Origin: Ferrimonas lipolytica
Lineage (GTDB): Bacteria; Pseudomonadota; Gammaproteobacteria; Enterobacterales; Shewanellaceae
NCBI RefSeq assembly: GCF_012295575.1
Contig: NZ_CP051180.1
Coordinates: 868,001-932,000, forward strand
Direction: 5' to 3'
Length of the DNA: 64,000 bases
Shown here: positions 43,216-52,236 of the stretch, piece by piece
How positions within the stretch are numbered: the stretch's first letter is position 1
How the letters are laid out: each line of letters begins with the position of its first letter
The notes under the pieces: model-generated
What the model was told of the DNA's origin: nothing
Database searches by the model: none
Seen by the model: the letters and a program-made list of their open reading frames with translations, nothing else
Program-made: the position numbers and the translations under genes

Positions 43216-44627
43216 TGTTGTTGGGTCTGCACTTTATTGATTTGGAACTGCATTCGCAGGCTCAGGCGCATCAGTTCGTTGAGGGTGACGCTGCCGCAAT
43301 GCCGATAGCCTTAGTCGGCGGCCATCCCTTGTTGGTGTTGCAGTGTAACGATAGTGCTATGACCGCAGGGGTAAGGGAGGGGCAGAAGCTTGGTACTGCC
43401 ACTGCGTTGTGCGCTGAGCTGATGTTGTTACAGCAAGATAGTGATCAACAGCAAAGGGCACTGCAAGAGCTTGCCGCTTGGGCGTATGGTTTTAGTGCCC
43501 AAGTTATGGTGGTTGAGCCAGATACCTTGGTGCTTGAAGTGCAGTCGATGCTGCGCTTGTTTGGGGGTCTATCACAATGGCAAACCGAGCTGCAGACAGA
43601 GCTTAATTTGCGCGGTTTGCCATGGCGGCAAGCATTAGCGCATACCCCGCTGGCGGCAACATTGCTGGCCCGCAATGCCATCGCGCATCAGCAGCCGGAA
43701 CGCGCCGCAGTGATGGCCGCCTTAGCACCATTAAAATTACAGCATTGCATGCGTCCAGAAGCGCCCCGATTAGCGAGCATGGGGGTGCTGACTCTTGGCC
43801 AATTAGCGCAGTTACCTCGGGCTGAGTTAGGGCAACGCTTTGGGGCTGAACTGTTGCTGTGGTTAGAGCAATTACAGGGACAACGGCCAGATCCGCGTCA
43901 GTGGTTTATGCCCCCGCAGCATTACCAACGTAAATTAATTTTGCTGCATGAGATCAGCCATACCACCACCTTACGTTTTCCGTTAAAACGCTTGTTTGGT
44001 GAACTGGAAGCTCATTTACGCCGATGCCAACTGGCTTTGCCGCAGCTGCAGTTACACCTAATTCATCGCCACCGGCCCGTAACCATCATAACCCTTAGAG
44101 GGGCTGGGAATGAGCACCGTGCTGAGGCATGGCAGCGTCTGTGCGAGCTGCAGTTGGAACGATTAACCCTGTATGAACCAATTATCGAGATTGAGTTAAT
44201 AGGTCGGCAATTGCAGCCGTTGCTGGCGCAAAGTGGCACGTTAATAGGAGCAGCTCAACCAGAAGGGAAAGCGCGCGATCTATTGGCGCAATTGTCGGCG
44301 CGGCTAGGGGCTGGGCGGGTATGCAGTGTGCAAGCATTGGCAGAGCATCGACCCGAGTACGCCAGCAAAACCGTCACCGCTGGGGAGGGGGGCGATCACC
44401 GCGGTGAATCGGCATTAACGTTGCAACGACCAACTTGGCTGTTGCGACAACCGCAAGCGATAGCTCGCACTGAGATTGAATTGCAACGAGGGCCAGAGCG
44501 GATTGAATCGGGCTGGTGGCAAGCCGACCCCATAGCTCGAGACTATTTTATTGCTCTCAATCAAAGCGGCGGCCAGTGTTGGGTTTTCCACTGCGCCGAA
44601 GGATGGTTTCTGCATGGTTGGTTCTGA
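43215..44627 (+). CDS. imuB: Y-family polymerase-like protein ImuB
   Basis: 470 residues from ATG 43215, which overlaps the imuA stop; a longer frame inside imuA is ignored. Y-family palm and little-finger regions are recognisable (Leu-Glu-Val-Gln-Ser-Met-Leu-Arg-Leu-Phe-Gly-Gly-Leu; Ala-His-Thr-Pro-Leu-Ala-Ala), but the acidic catalytic triad of active polymerases is not evident, as expected for ImuB. ImuB bridges DnaE2 to the beta clamp and ImuA. It overlaps dnaE2 by 14 bp. Confidence 0.93.
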   Translation: MLLGLHFIDLELHSQAQAHQFVEGDAAAMPIALVGGHPLLVLQCNDSAMTAGVREGQKLGTATALCAELMLLQQDSDQQQRALQELAAWAYGFSAQVMVVEPDTLVLEVQSMLRLFGGLSQWQTELQTELNLRGLPWRQALAHTPLAATLLARNAIAHQQPERAAVMAALAPLKLQHCMRPEAPRLASMGVLTLGQLAQLPRAELGQRFGAELLLWLEQLQGQRPDPRQWFMPPQHYQRKLILLHEISHTTTLRFPLKRLFGELEAHLRRCQLALPQLQLHLIHRHRPVTIITLRGAGNEHRAEAWQRLCELQLERLTLYEPIIEIELIGRQLQPLLAQSGTLIGAAQPEGKARDLLAQLSARLGAGRVCSVQALAEHRPEYASKTVTAGEGGDHRGESALTLQRPTWLLRQPQAIARTEIELQRGPERIESGWWQADPIARDYFIALNQSGGQCWVFHCAEGWFLHGWF

Positions 44628-47600
44628 AACGGCAATGGCGGTGGAGTATGCCGAGTTGCACTGCCTCAGTAATTACAGCTTTCTTCGCAGCGCTTCTTAT
44701 CCTGATGAACTCGTGCAACAAGCGGCTGCTTTGGGGTACCGAGCCTTGGCCATCACCGATGAGTGTTCGATGGCGGGAATTGTTAAAGCACACCAAGCGG
44801 CGAAGCAGTATGGCATCAAACTGTTGGTCGGCAGTGAATTTCGTCTTGATGATAATTTATTGGTGTTACTGGCGTGCAACCGCCGTGGCTACGGCCAGAT
44901 CTGTCGTTTGATAACCTTAGCACGGCGCCGCTGTGAAAAGGGGCAATACCAATTGCAGTGGCAGGATTTGGCTAGTGATAATGACGATTACCTGCTGTTG
45001 TGGGCACCACAAGCCCCCGCCAACGCCGAGCAGCAAGCGCAGCGCTTACAGCGTTGGTTCGAGAACCGCTTGTGGTTATTGTTGGAACGTACCCTCGTGC
45101 CAGGGGAGGGGGAGCGCTTACAGCAACTGTTATTGTTGGCGCAGCAACAGAGTTTAGCGATAACGGCCGCAGGGCAGGTGCGGATGCATTGTCGGCAGCG
45201 CAAACCGTTGCTGGATGTGCTCGATGGCGTGCGTCAAGGCTGCACCTTAGCGCAGGCAGGAGAGCGGCTCAGTGCCAATGGTGAAGCCTATCTTAAACCG
45301 TGGTCGCTGCTGCAAAAACGCTATCAAGCTGAGTGGTTAGCGCAAACGATGGTGATCGCCAATCGCTGTCAATTCAGCTTAGATGAGCTGCGCTATGAAT
45401 ATCCGGCAGAACTGGTGCCGCAAGGGTTGAGCGCTAGCCTTTACCTAAGGCAACAGGTTGCCCTTGGGGCTCGTTGGCGCTTTGGTGAACATACGCCGGT
45501 GGCAATTCAGGCCCAGATTGAACAAGAACTTACTCTTATTGATGAACTGGAGTATCACTACTTTTTTCTTACCATTTACGACATTGTTCAGTTTGCTAAG
45601 TCGCAACAGATCTTGCATCAAGGGCGAGGCTCCGCTGCAAACTCGGTGGTGTGTTATTGCCTTGGGATCACCGAAGTCGACCCCACCAAGGTCAATCTGC
45701 TGTTTGAGCGCTTTATCTCCAAGGAGCGTAATGAGCCGCCAGATATCGACGTAGATTTTGAGCACCAGCGCCGGGAAGAGGTGATCCAGTATATATACCA
45801 AAAGTATGGCCGTGACCGAGCAGCGCTGGCGGCGACGGTGATCAGTTATCGCTTTAAAAGTGCGATGCGCGATGTCGGTAAGGTACTGGGCTTAGATGAA
45901 GCCTATATAGAATACTTGATCCGCAGTACCGACCGCCGAGATAGCCAACAGGATTGGCGTGAACAACTACGCCAACTTGGGCTGAACGAACAAGGCTGCG
46001 CCGCTCAGCATCTCATCCCTTTAGTGGAGCAAATCCTCGGCTTCCCGCGCCACCTCTCACAGCATGTCGGTGGCTTTATTGTCTCCGCTGGGCCACTGCA
46101 TCAGCTGGTACCGATTGAGAACGCAGCCATGGCGGATCGCACCGTAATCCAGTGGGACAAAGACGACCTGGAAGAGCTGGGACTGCTTAAGGTTGATATT
46201 TTAGCGTTGGGCATGCTCAGTGCTATTCGCCGTTGTTTTGAGTTAATAGGGCAATGGCAACAACAGCCTTATGGCATGGCACAGGTGCAGTGGGAACAAC
46301 CAGAGGTATACAACATGCTCTGTCAGGCGGACAGCATTGGCGTGTTTCAGATTGAGTCGCGGGCGCAATCAAACATGCTACCACGTCTTCGTCCCCGCTG
46401 TTATTACGATCTGGTGGTACAGATCGCCATCGTCCGCCCGGGGCCCATTCAAGGAGATATGGTGCACCCTTACCTAAAACGGCGCGATGGCCGTGAGCAA
46501 GTCAGTTTTCCTTCTGAAGCCGTTAAAGCGGTATTGGCGCGTACCCTTGGCGTTCCCATCTTTCAGGAACAGGTTATCAAGCTGGCGATGGTGGCCGCGG
46601 GCTTCAGTGGTGGTGAAGCAGATCAATTGCGCCGGGCTATGGCCAGTTGGAAACGCCACGGTGAGTTGGATAAGTTTGAGCGTAAATTAAAGCAGGGTAT
46701 GGCGCAGCGGGGCTATCAAGCGCAGTTTGCCGATCAGCTGTTTAATCAGATCCGTGGCTTTGGTGAATATGGTTTTCCGGAGTCCCACTCCGCCAGTTTT
46801 GCTTTGCTGGCTTACGTTTCTGCGTATCTGAAATACCACTATCCGGTTGCTTTTACCTGTTCGTTGTTGAATAGCCAACCAATGGGTTTTTATACGCCGT
46901 CACAGTTGGTGCAAGATCTGCGTCATCACGGCGAGGTGGTATTACCGGTCGATTTACAGTGCAGTGGTTGGGATCACCAGATTGAGCAGCATCAAGGCAA
47001 GATGGCACTGCGGCTTGGTTTTCGCTTGGTCAAAGGCTTAGCCTTTGCTGCCGTAGAGCGGTTGTTGTCGGTTCGGCCGCAACACGGCTTTAGCGATATG
47101 CACCAATTGATTCAATTAACCGGATTAGATAAAGGTTCACTAGAAGCGTTAGCCGCGGCCAATGTCTTACAACACATTGGTGGGAACCGACATCAAGCAC
47201 GTTGGCTGTTGGCGGGAGAGGCGCAACAGCTACCGTTGTTTGCTGAGCTGGCCGTAGGCAGTGAAGTGGCACTCACCGCGCCGCAACCAGGTGAGTCGAT
47301 TGTTGCTGATTATCGTCATACTGGCCTAACCCTAGACAGCCACCCGCTAACGTTGATACGGCAACGGGGCCTGTTAGCGAAATCGATTGCATCGACTCAA
47401 TTAAGCCAATGTCGTCACGGTCAACTGGTTACCGTGGCTGGCTTAGTGGTTGGTCGGCAACGACCTGGCACCGCGTCAGGGGTAACCTTTATCACCCTTG
47501 AAGATGAAAGCGGCAACATCAATGTCGTGGTGTGGGCCAATACGGCACGGGCACAAAAACAGCCCTACCTTACCGCCACCCTTATGCAAGTGAAGGGCAT

Positions 47601-47703
47601 AGTAGAGCGCGAAGGGGAGATAATACACGTGATTGCAGGGCAGCTAAGCGATCTATCGGAGCACCTTGATAGCCTTGAGTTACGCTCTCGTGACTTTCAT
47701 TGA
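44614..47703 (+). CDS. dnaE2: Error-prone DNA polymerase DnaE2 (ImuC)
   Basis: 1029 residues from ATG 44614, which follows GAAGGA and overlaps imuB. C-family polymerase: N-terminal PHP domain (Tyr-Ala-Glu-Leu-His-Cys-Leu-Ser-Asn-Tyr-Ser-Phe-Leu), palm motif Gly-Arg-Gly-Ser-Ala-Ala-Asn-Ser near residue 350 and the catalytic Pro-Asp-Ile-Asp-Val-Asp-Phe near 395, then Val-Gly-Gly-Phe-Ile, Gly-Pro-Ile-Gln-Gly-Asp-Met-Val-His-Pro-Tyr, and a C-terminal OB-fold. Length is typical (1020-1070). It is the catalytic unit of the mutasome induced by DNA damage. Confidence 0.96.
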   Translation: MVGSETAMAVEYAELHCLSNYSFLRSASYPDELVQQAAALGYRALAITDECSMAGIVKAHQAAKQYGIKLLVGSEFRLDDNLLVLLACNRRGYGQICRLITLARRRCEKGQYQLQWQDLASDNDDYLLLWAPQAPANAEQQAQRLQRWFENRLWLLLERTLVPGEGERLQQLLLLAQQQSLAITAAGQVRMHCRQRKPLLDVLDGVRQGCTLAQAGERLSANGEAYLKPWSLLQKRYQAEWLAQTMVIANRCQFSLDELRYEYPAELVPQGLSASLYLRQQVALGARWRFGEHTPVAIQAQIEQELTLIDELEYHYFFLTIYDIVQFAKSQQILHQGRGSAANSVVCYCLGITEVDPTKVNLLFERFISKERNEPPDIDVDFEHQRREEVIQYIYQKYGRDRAALAATVISYRFKSAMRDVGKVLGLDEAYIEYLIRSTDRRDSQQDWREQLRQLGLNEQGCAAQHLIPLVEQILGFPRHLSQHVGGFIVSAGPLHQLVPIENAAMADRTVIQWDKDDLEELGLLKVDILALGMLSAIRRCFELIGQWQQQPYGMAQVQWEQPEVYNMLCQADSIGVFQIESRAQSNMLPRLRPRCYYDLVVQIAIVRPGPIQGDMVHPYLKRRDGREQVSFPSEAVKAVLARTLGVPIFQEQVIKLAMVAAGFSGGEADQLRRAMASWKRHGELDKFERKLKQGMAQRGYQAQFADQLFNQIRGFGEYGFPESHSASFALLAYVSAYLKYHYPVAFTCSLLNSQPMGFYTPSQLVQDLRHHGEVVLPVDLQCSGWDHQIEQHQGKMALRLGFRLVKGLAFAAVERLLSVRPQHGFSDMHQLIQLTGLDKGSLEALAAANVLQHIGGNRHQARWLLAGEAQQLPLFAELAVGSEVALTAPQPGESIVADYRHTGLTLDSHPLTLIRQRGLLAKSIASTQLSQCRHGQLVTVAGLVVGRQRPGTASGVTFITLEDESGNINVVVWANTARAQKQPYLTATLMQVKGIVEREGEIIHVIAGQLSDLSEHLDSLELRSRDFH

Positions 47704-47824
47704 TTGCAGTAATCACAGACGGTAGCGTTAACTGCGACATGCTAATACTGGTTAGTTTGAATCATTGGGTCTTGTGCATATGAATGTAAATCGATTGTGT
47801 TTTGTCCATTAAACAAGCAGGTTA

Positions 47825-48706
47825 ATGGCAACGCTTAGTAAGGATGCATCGATGCAACAACAATATGTTAGTGCCGCAGATGGCCAACCAGTAAGTCTCA
47901 ATTGGTTCGAGCCAGACTCAGCTACAACAACCGCATGGGTTCTGATTGCACCAGCGCTTGGGGTTCCCCAGCGGTTTTACCATGACTTTGCCAACTACTT
48001 GGTAGGTAACGGCTTTGGCGTGATGACGCTGGATTACCGAGGCATTGCTCAGTCGCCGCTGCAGGTTACCGACGATGCTGAGGTAAAAATGAGTGATTGG
48101 GGCCTGCTGGATCTGCCGATTGCGCTGCAAACCCTAAAAGCGAAAGCGGCGGGGCAGCCATGCCATGTTATTGGCCACAGCTGTGGCGGCCAGTTGCTTG
48201 GGTTAAGCGGTGAGCTTGACGGCATTGCCAGCATCACCTGTATTGGTGCCTCGGTGCCAGCACTGCAGTATTACCATGGTCAACGGCTAAAGATGTGGTT
48301 GTTGTGGCGACTCATCTTGCCACTGCTATGCATGGGTAAGCGTTTTCCGGCACAAAAACTGGGGATCGCCAAGCAAAGCATCCCATCGGGGATCATACGC
48401 CAATGGGCAAGCTGGGGGCGCAGCAATCACTACCTGTTTGAACCGAAAAATGGCTTTGATCTTAGTGGTTATCAAGATTACCAGCAGCGGCTACTCAGCA
48501 TCGGCTTTGCCGATGACGATTATGCTCCACCAGCGGCGGTATTGGATTTAGGCCGGCGTTATAGCCACGCTGAGCGGAGTGAGCGCATTTACGGTGACAG
48601 TGAAGTTAACCAAGTTGGTGGCATCGGCCACTTTAACTACTTTCGCCGCCGTCATCAGCCATTGTGGCCAGAACTGGTTGATTGGCTAACGCGGCCAGCG
48701 AGTTAG
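47825..48706 (+). CDS. Alpha/beta hydrolase
   Basis: 293 residues; ATG 47852 with AAGGA upstream is an equally good start and would remove 9 residues. Nucleophile elbow Gly-His-Ser-Cys-Gly-Gly near residue 118, preceded by Leu-Asp-Tyr-Arg-Gly-Ile; catalytic acid probably in Ser-Ile-Gly-Phe-Ala-Asp-Asp-Asp-Tyr-Ala near 228, catalytic His in Gly-Ile-Gly-His-Phe-Asn-Tyr-Phe near 273. Looks like the group of uncharacterised hydrolases annotated as Pimeloyl/YheT-like. Its stop overlaps the 3' end of the convergent EAL gene by 4 bp. Confidence 0.85.
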   Translation: MATLSKDASMQQQYVSAADGQPVSLNWFEPDSATTTAWVLIAPALGVPQRFYHDFANYLVGNGFGVMTLDYRGIAQSPLQVTDDAEVKMSDWGLLDLPIALQTLKAKAAGQPCHVIGHSCGGQLLGLSGELDGIASITCIGASVPALQYYHGQRLKMWLLWRLILPLLCMGKRFPAQKLGIAKQSIPSGIIRQWASWGRSNHYLFEPKNGFDLSGYQDYQQRLLSIGFADDDYAPPAAVLDLGRRYSHAERSERIYGDSEVNQVGGIGHFNYFRRRHQPLWPELVDWLTRPAS

Positions 48707-50334
48707 TGTTTGGCGCAGCTATTCTCAAGTAACCGTTCGATCTGTTGGCTATCGACTGGTTTGTGTAAGAAGTAGCCTTGGGCGTATTCACAGTGATACT
48801 GCTTAAGCAGTTGTAGCTGTGTTTCATTTTCAATGCCTTCGGCAAGGGCGGAGATATTGAGGGTTTGCGCCATTTCAAGCGCCAACTTGAATAACACCTT
48901 GTTCAATGGAACGGTTTCAATATTGCGGATCAAATCGCGGTCGATCTTAATCTTATTAACCCGTGAGGCAAGCGCCTGCAGTAGCCCGAGTGACGAGTAA
49001 CCGGTACCAAAATCGTCAACGGCGAGCTCAATGCCGAGTGCCTTTAGCTCATCAATATTACGGAAAAAGTCATCTTGGTGAATAACCTCTGCAGTTTCAG
49101 TTATCTCGATATTTATGGCATGTCGAGGGCACCGGGTTTGTTGTAAAACCTGCGCGACCGCATTAGCCAAGCCATTCGACTCACAGGTTCTGACTGAGAA
49201 GTTGACGGCAATCGGCGGCACCTGCGTAAACTGTTGTCGCCACATAACCACCTGACGACAAACTTTGCCTAGCACATACAGATCAAACTCAATGTTAAAA
49301 CCGGTGTCTTCGCAGATTTTAATAAACTCAACTGGGGAGACATTACCTAAGGTTGGGTGATGCCAACGAGACAACGATTCAAAGCCGATGATCTGCTGAT
49401 CGTTGACTCGATATAGCGGCTGATAAACCAAATTGATCTGATCATGTTCTACCGCAATTGGTAATTCATCAATCAATATCTTTTGCCGTAATAGCCCACC
49501 GATACCACTGGCTTGAGCGAAGGTATAATAACTGCGGCTGTATTGCTTGGAGTTGATGAATGCGGTCTCGGTGGCCACGTCTAATTCATTAAAATCGCGA
49601 TAACCAGCGGCGCAACTATTGGCCCCGATACTGAACGACTTCTTGACAAAGATGCCATTACCAATCTCCACTGGCATCGCCACTATCTCGCACAACTGTT
49701 GGCAGCAGCGCTCAATGTAGTGATGAAACAAGGCGGGATCGTCCTGCGCGGCGCCAATATGCAATAACCCAAACTTGGCCGCCGAGTAACGCACAATCAA
49801 CCATTGTTCGCCGAGCGCTTGCTGCAGCAATTTGGTAATCGCCACCAGGTATTGGTTACCCACTTCAAAGCCGTAGCGGAAGTTAATGGTTGAATAGTTA
49901 TCGATCTTAGCGATGATGTAACCGAGATTATTGTTGTTGTTCTTTTCTTTAAAGAACATATCGGCACGAAGAGTGATAGCCCAGCCATTTGGGAGCCCGG
50001 TGGCAGGATCTAATGCGCGGTGTTGCAACAACTTGAACGATAGCACCTGTGAGCCATCATCCAGAGTCGTACGGTCCATTAGTAGCGGTACTATGTCTCC
50101 ACGTCGGTGCTTCCATAGCCAAACCTTCGATTGCGCAACGTCACCATCATCGAAATTTTGGAACAGCATCAATTTTTTACTCAAGGCATTATCTTGAAAT
50201 AGGCATTGGCTGACTAACAAGTGTTGGAGATCAACTAAGTTCAGGCCAAAGTTCGCACTAAAGGCCTCGTTGCAGTCGATAAATCGATCATCCTTGATGG
50301 AAATTGTGGGGTGGACCGATTGAATGAACGACAA
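48703..50334 (-). CDS. PAS-GGDEF(degenerate)-EAL cyclic-di-GMP protein
   Basis: 543 residues, no membrane segment. A PAS-like sensor covers about 1-105 (Asp-Asp-Arg-Phe-Ile-Asp-Cys-Asn-Glu-Ala-Phe). The GGDEF-fold domain, about 110-270, starts Asp-Pro-Ala-Thr-Gly-Leu-Pro-Asn, but the active-site loop reads Arg-Tyr-Ser-Ala-Ala-Lys-Phe rather than Gly-Gly-Asp-Glu-Phe, so cyclase activity is unlikely. The EAL domain, about 285-535, has Phe-Glu-Ser-Leu-Ser-Arg-Trp, Asn-Phe-Ser, Glu-Ile-Thr-Glu-Thr-Ala, Asp-Asp-Phe-Gly-Thr-Gly, Lys-Ile-Asp-Arg and Ala-Glu-Gly-Ile-Glu. The metal ligands are kept, so phosphodiesterase activity is plausible. Confidence 0.92.
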   Translation of the reverse strand: MSFIQSVHPTISIKDDRFIDCNEAFSANFGLNLVDLQHLLVSQCLFQDNALSKKLMLFQNFDDGDVAQSKVWLWKHRRGDIVPLLMDRTTLDDGSQVLSFKLLQHRALDPATGLPNGWAITLRADMFFKEKNNNNNLGYIIAKIDNYSTINFRYGFEVGNQYLVAITKLLQQALGEQWLIVRYSAAKFGLLHIGAAQDDPALFHHYIERCCQQLCEIVAMPVEIGNGIFVKKSFSIGANSCAAGYRDFNELDVATETAFINSKQYSRSYYTFAQASGIGGLLRQKILIDELPIAVEHDQINLVYQPLYRVNDQQIIGFESLSRWHHPTLGNVSPVEFIKICEDTGFNIEFDLYVLGKVCRQVVMWRQQFTQVPPIAVNFSVRTCESNGLANAVAQVLQQTRCPRHAINIEITETAEVIHQDDFFRNIDELKALGIELAVDDFGTGYSSLGLLQALASRVNKIKIDRDLIRNIETVPLNKVLFKLALEMAQTLNISALAEGIENETQLQLLKQYHCEYAQGYFLHKPVDSQQIERLLENSCAKH

Positions 50335-50551
50335 GCTACACGCTCGATATTATCTAAAAGAGAGGTAAGTCAGTGAGTAAGCTTATTCAAACATACTCAC
50401 CATCCGCTGTAGCGATAATAGCAAATCGTTCGCACCGAGATAATGTCAAGTGATGTAAAAGTGAGCTAGTAGGCGAAATTAACTCGCGTTCGCCTTCAAT
50501 TTGAGATCTTAACGTCATTAAGTGGATATTAACTTTACTTAAAATCACGTA

Positions 50552-50968
50552 TTAGGGCAGTAGGTGCAAGCCCACTTGAATCAGCAAAACCACGTTAGCC
50601 AGTAAAGCTATGGCGTAGAAGTAGCTTCTCGGGCTAGGGTTGTTTTCGGTAGCGATAGCGTAATAGAGCACCATATGAATAATTCGAGCCACCGCGAATA
50701 TCCACAGAATTAAAGCTAATTGCTCCGGATCAAATTGGGTGAAGATCGCCAACATCGCCGTGCCAAGCAGCAGCGGTAGGTTCTCTAGTGAGTTTTGGTG
50801 GGTGCGATGGCTGCGAAAGACGAAGGATTCGTGGCTCAGTTGGTCGTTGATAATGCCGGGCACGTACTGGGTTTGCTTACGATGGGCGACACTGGCGACA
50901 ACGGCTTGGACAAATAGGGTTATCAATATCGCTAATAGCGCCCAAAAGCTGCTGAGGTATAGTTCCAT
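50552..50968 (-). CDS. MAPEG-family membrane protein
   Basis: 138 residues, four transmembrane helices. MAPEG signature: Arg-Thr-His-Gln-Asn-Ser-Leu-Glu-Asn-Leu-Pro near residue 55, Ala-Arg-Ile-Ile-His-Met-Val-Leu-Tyr near 93, and a helix after Pro-Ser-Pro-Arg-Ser. Bacterial MAPEG proteins are glutathione-dependent enzymes that can detoxify reactive lipids. It is divergent from a MarR/OhrR-type regulator with palindromes between the two, which suggests control by that regulator. Confidence 0.87.
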   Translation of the reverse strand: MELYLSSFWALLAILITLFVQAVVASVAHRKQTQYVPGIINDQLSHESFVFRSHRTHQNSLENLPLLLGTAMLAIFTQFDPEQLALILWIFAVARIIHMVLYYAIATENNPSPRSYFYAIALLANVVLLIQVGLHLLP

Positions 50969-50990
50969 TAGGAATCTCCATTTGATTTAA

Positions 50991-51058
50991 ATTGCGCACA
51001 ACCTATTGTGCTCAAGGTAATTGATACTAAGATTTCAAGCAAGTATATTGTGCACAAT
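50991..51058. promoter_or_regulatory. Operator-like palindromes between the MAPEG gene and the MarR gene
   Basis: ATTGTGCACAAT (51047-51058) is a perfect 12-bp palindrome, 19 bp before the regulator start codon. ATTGCGCACAA (50991-51001) and TATTGTGCTCAA (51004-51015) repeat the same TTG-TGC-CAA theme. The arrangement fits autoregulation by a MarR-family repressor. Confidence 0.65.
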
Positions 51059-51076
51059 GTTTAATGGATTTTAGCG

Positions 51077-51517
51077 ATGACAACTTCCGATAGTTCTGCG
51101 CAGTTATTACTCGAAAATCAACTGTGCTTCCCGTTGTATAGCGCCGCTAATGCGGTGACTAGGGCGTACCGGCCACTGCTGAAAGCACTCGATTTAACTT
51201 ACCCACAATATTTGGTGATGATGCTGCTATGGCAACATCAACAGCTTAATGTGACCGAGTTAGGGCATCGGCTCTACCTCGATTCCGGTACCCTAACGCC
51301 GTTGTTGAAGCGGTTGGAAGCAAAGGGCCTGATAAGCCGACGTCGTTGTCAGCAAGATGAACGGGTGCGACTTATTGACTTAACCGCTGCTGGGGCAGAG
51401 TTAAAAACGGCTGCAGCACAGGTACCTGAGTTAATGCGCTGTAAAGTCACCTTGCAAGCGCAAGAGTTACAGCGGATGAAAATGTTATGCCAGCAGTTGC
51501 TGGCGGATCTTAATTAG
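51077..51517 (+). CDS. MarR/OhrR-family transcriptional regulator
   Basis: 146 residues, winged helix. Near residue 16 the segment Gln-Leu-Cys-Phe-Pro-Leu-Tyr places a Cys at the redox-sensing position of OhrR proteins. DNA-binding region: Asn-Val-Thr-Glu-Leu-Gly-His-Arg-Leu-Tyr-Leu-Asp-Ser-Gly-Thr-Leu-Thr-Pro-Leu-Leu-Lys, wing Asp-Glu-Arg-Val-Arg. OhrR senses organic hydroperoxides through that Cys. No ohr gene is adjacent; instead a MAPEG gene is divergent and a DsbA-like oxidoreductase follows 8 bp downstream. Confidence 0.88.
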   Translation: MTTSDSSAQLLLENQLCFPLYSAANAVTRAYRPLLKALDLTYPQYLVMMLLWQHQQLNVTELGHRLYLDSGTLTPLLKRLEAKGLISRRRCQQDERVRLIDLTAAGAELKTAAAQVPELMRCKVTLQAQELQRMKMLCQQLLADLN

Positions 51518-51525
51518 GAGTTGCC

Positions 51526-52188
51526 ATGCAACGGTTAACCATCGACATCGTTTCAGATGTCACCTGCCCTTGGTGCATTATTGGCTATCAGAGCCTTAAG
51601 CTGGCGCTGCAACAGTTAGAGAAAGAGCTAGCGGCGACGTTGAGCTGGCATCCGTTTGAGATCAACCCGCAAGTGGGTAAGCAAGGTCAAATTAAGCGAG
51701 AAAACTTACAACAGAAGTATGGTTTGAGTGATGAGCAGATCGCTCAGAACTTCGATAACATTACCAAGCGCGCCAACGAGCTTGGCTTCGACATGCGTTT
51801 AGATAAACAGAGCCATACCTACAACACCTTTGATGCCCACCGACTGTTGCATTGGGCCAAACTGCAGGGGCAAGATACGGCCCTGAAAATGGCCTTGTTT
51901 ACGCTCTATTTTACCGATGGTGGTAACCCCAGCGATCATCAGGCGTTACTACAGCAAGTTGACCAATTGGGGCTAGATGTTGATGCAGCTAAACAGATAT
52001 TGGCCAGTGATAGCTATGCCGAAGAGGTTCGAGCAGACATCAGCCATTACCAACAGCTGGGGATCACCTCAGTACCAACCTTTGTGATCAACGGTAAATA
52101 CGGGATCAGTGGTGGTCAACCGGTGGAATCTTTCGTTGAAGGGCTACGTAATCTCGCCTTAAAAGAGCGGGGAAATAGCGGTAAATAG
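51526..52188 (+). CDS. DsbA-family FrnE-like oxidoreductase
   Basis: 220 residues, no signal peptide, so cytoplasmic. Thioredoxin-fold active site Cys-Pro-Trp-Cys at residues 14-17, the FrnE pattern Asp-Val-Thr-Cys-Pro-Trp-Cys-Ile-Ile-Gly, helical insertion with Asn-Thr-Phe-Asp-Ala-His-Arg-Leu near 105, and cis-Pro in Ile-Thr-Ser-Val-Pro-Thr-Phe-Val. FrnE-like proteins are tied to oxidative and metal stress responses in other bacteria. It is cotranscribed with the MarR/OhrR regulator. Confidence 0.9.
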   Translation: MQRLTIDIVSDVTCPWCIIGYQSLKLALQQLEKELAATLSWHPFEINPQVGKQGQIKRENLQQKYGLSDEQIAQNFDNITKRANELGFDMRLDKQSHTYNTFDAHRLLHWAKLQGQDTALKMALFTLYFTDGGNPSDHQALLQQVDQLGLDVDAAKQILASDSYAEEVRADISHYQQLGITSVPTFVINGKYGISGGQPVESFVEGLRNLALKERGNSGK

Positions 52189-52226
52189 GACGGACTACGG
52201 TAGTTTCATCACCGCCAATCCGTCCT
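52187..52226 (+). terminator. Possible terminator after the FrnE-like gene
   Basis: AGGACGGA / TCCGTCCT 8-bp stem with a long loop and no T-run, between convergent genes. Weak evidence. Confidence 0.4.
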
Positions 52227-52236
52227 TGCTGAAAGA

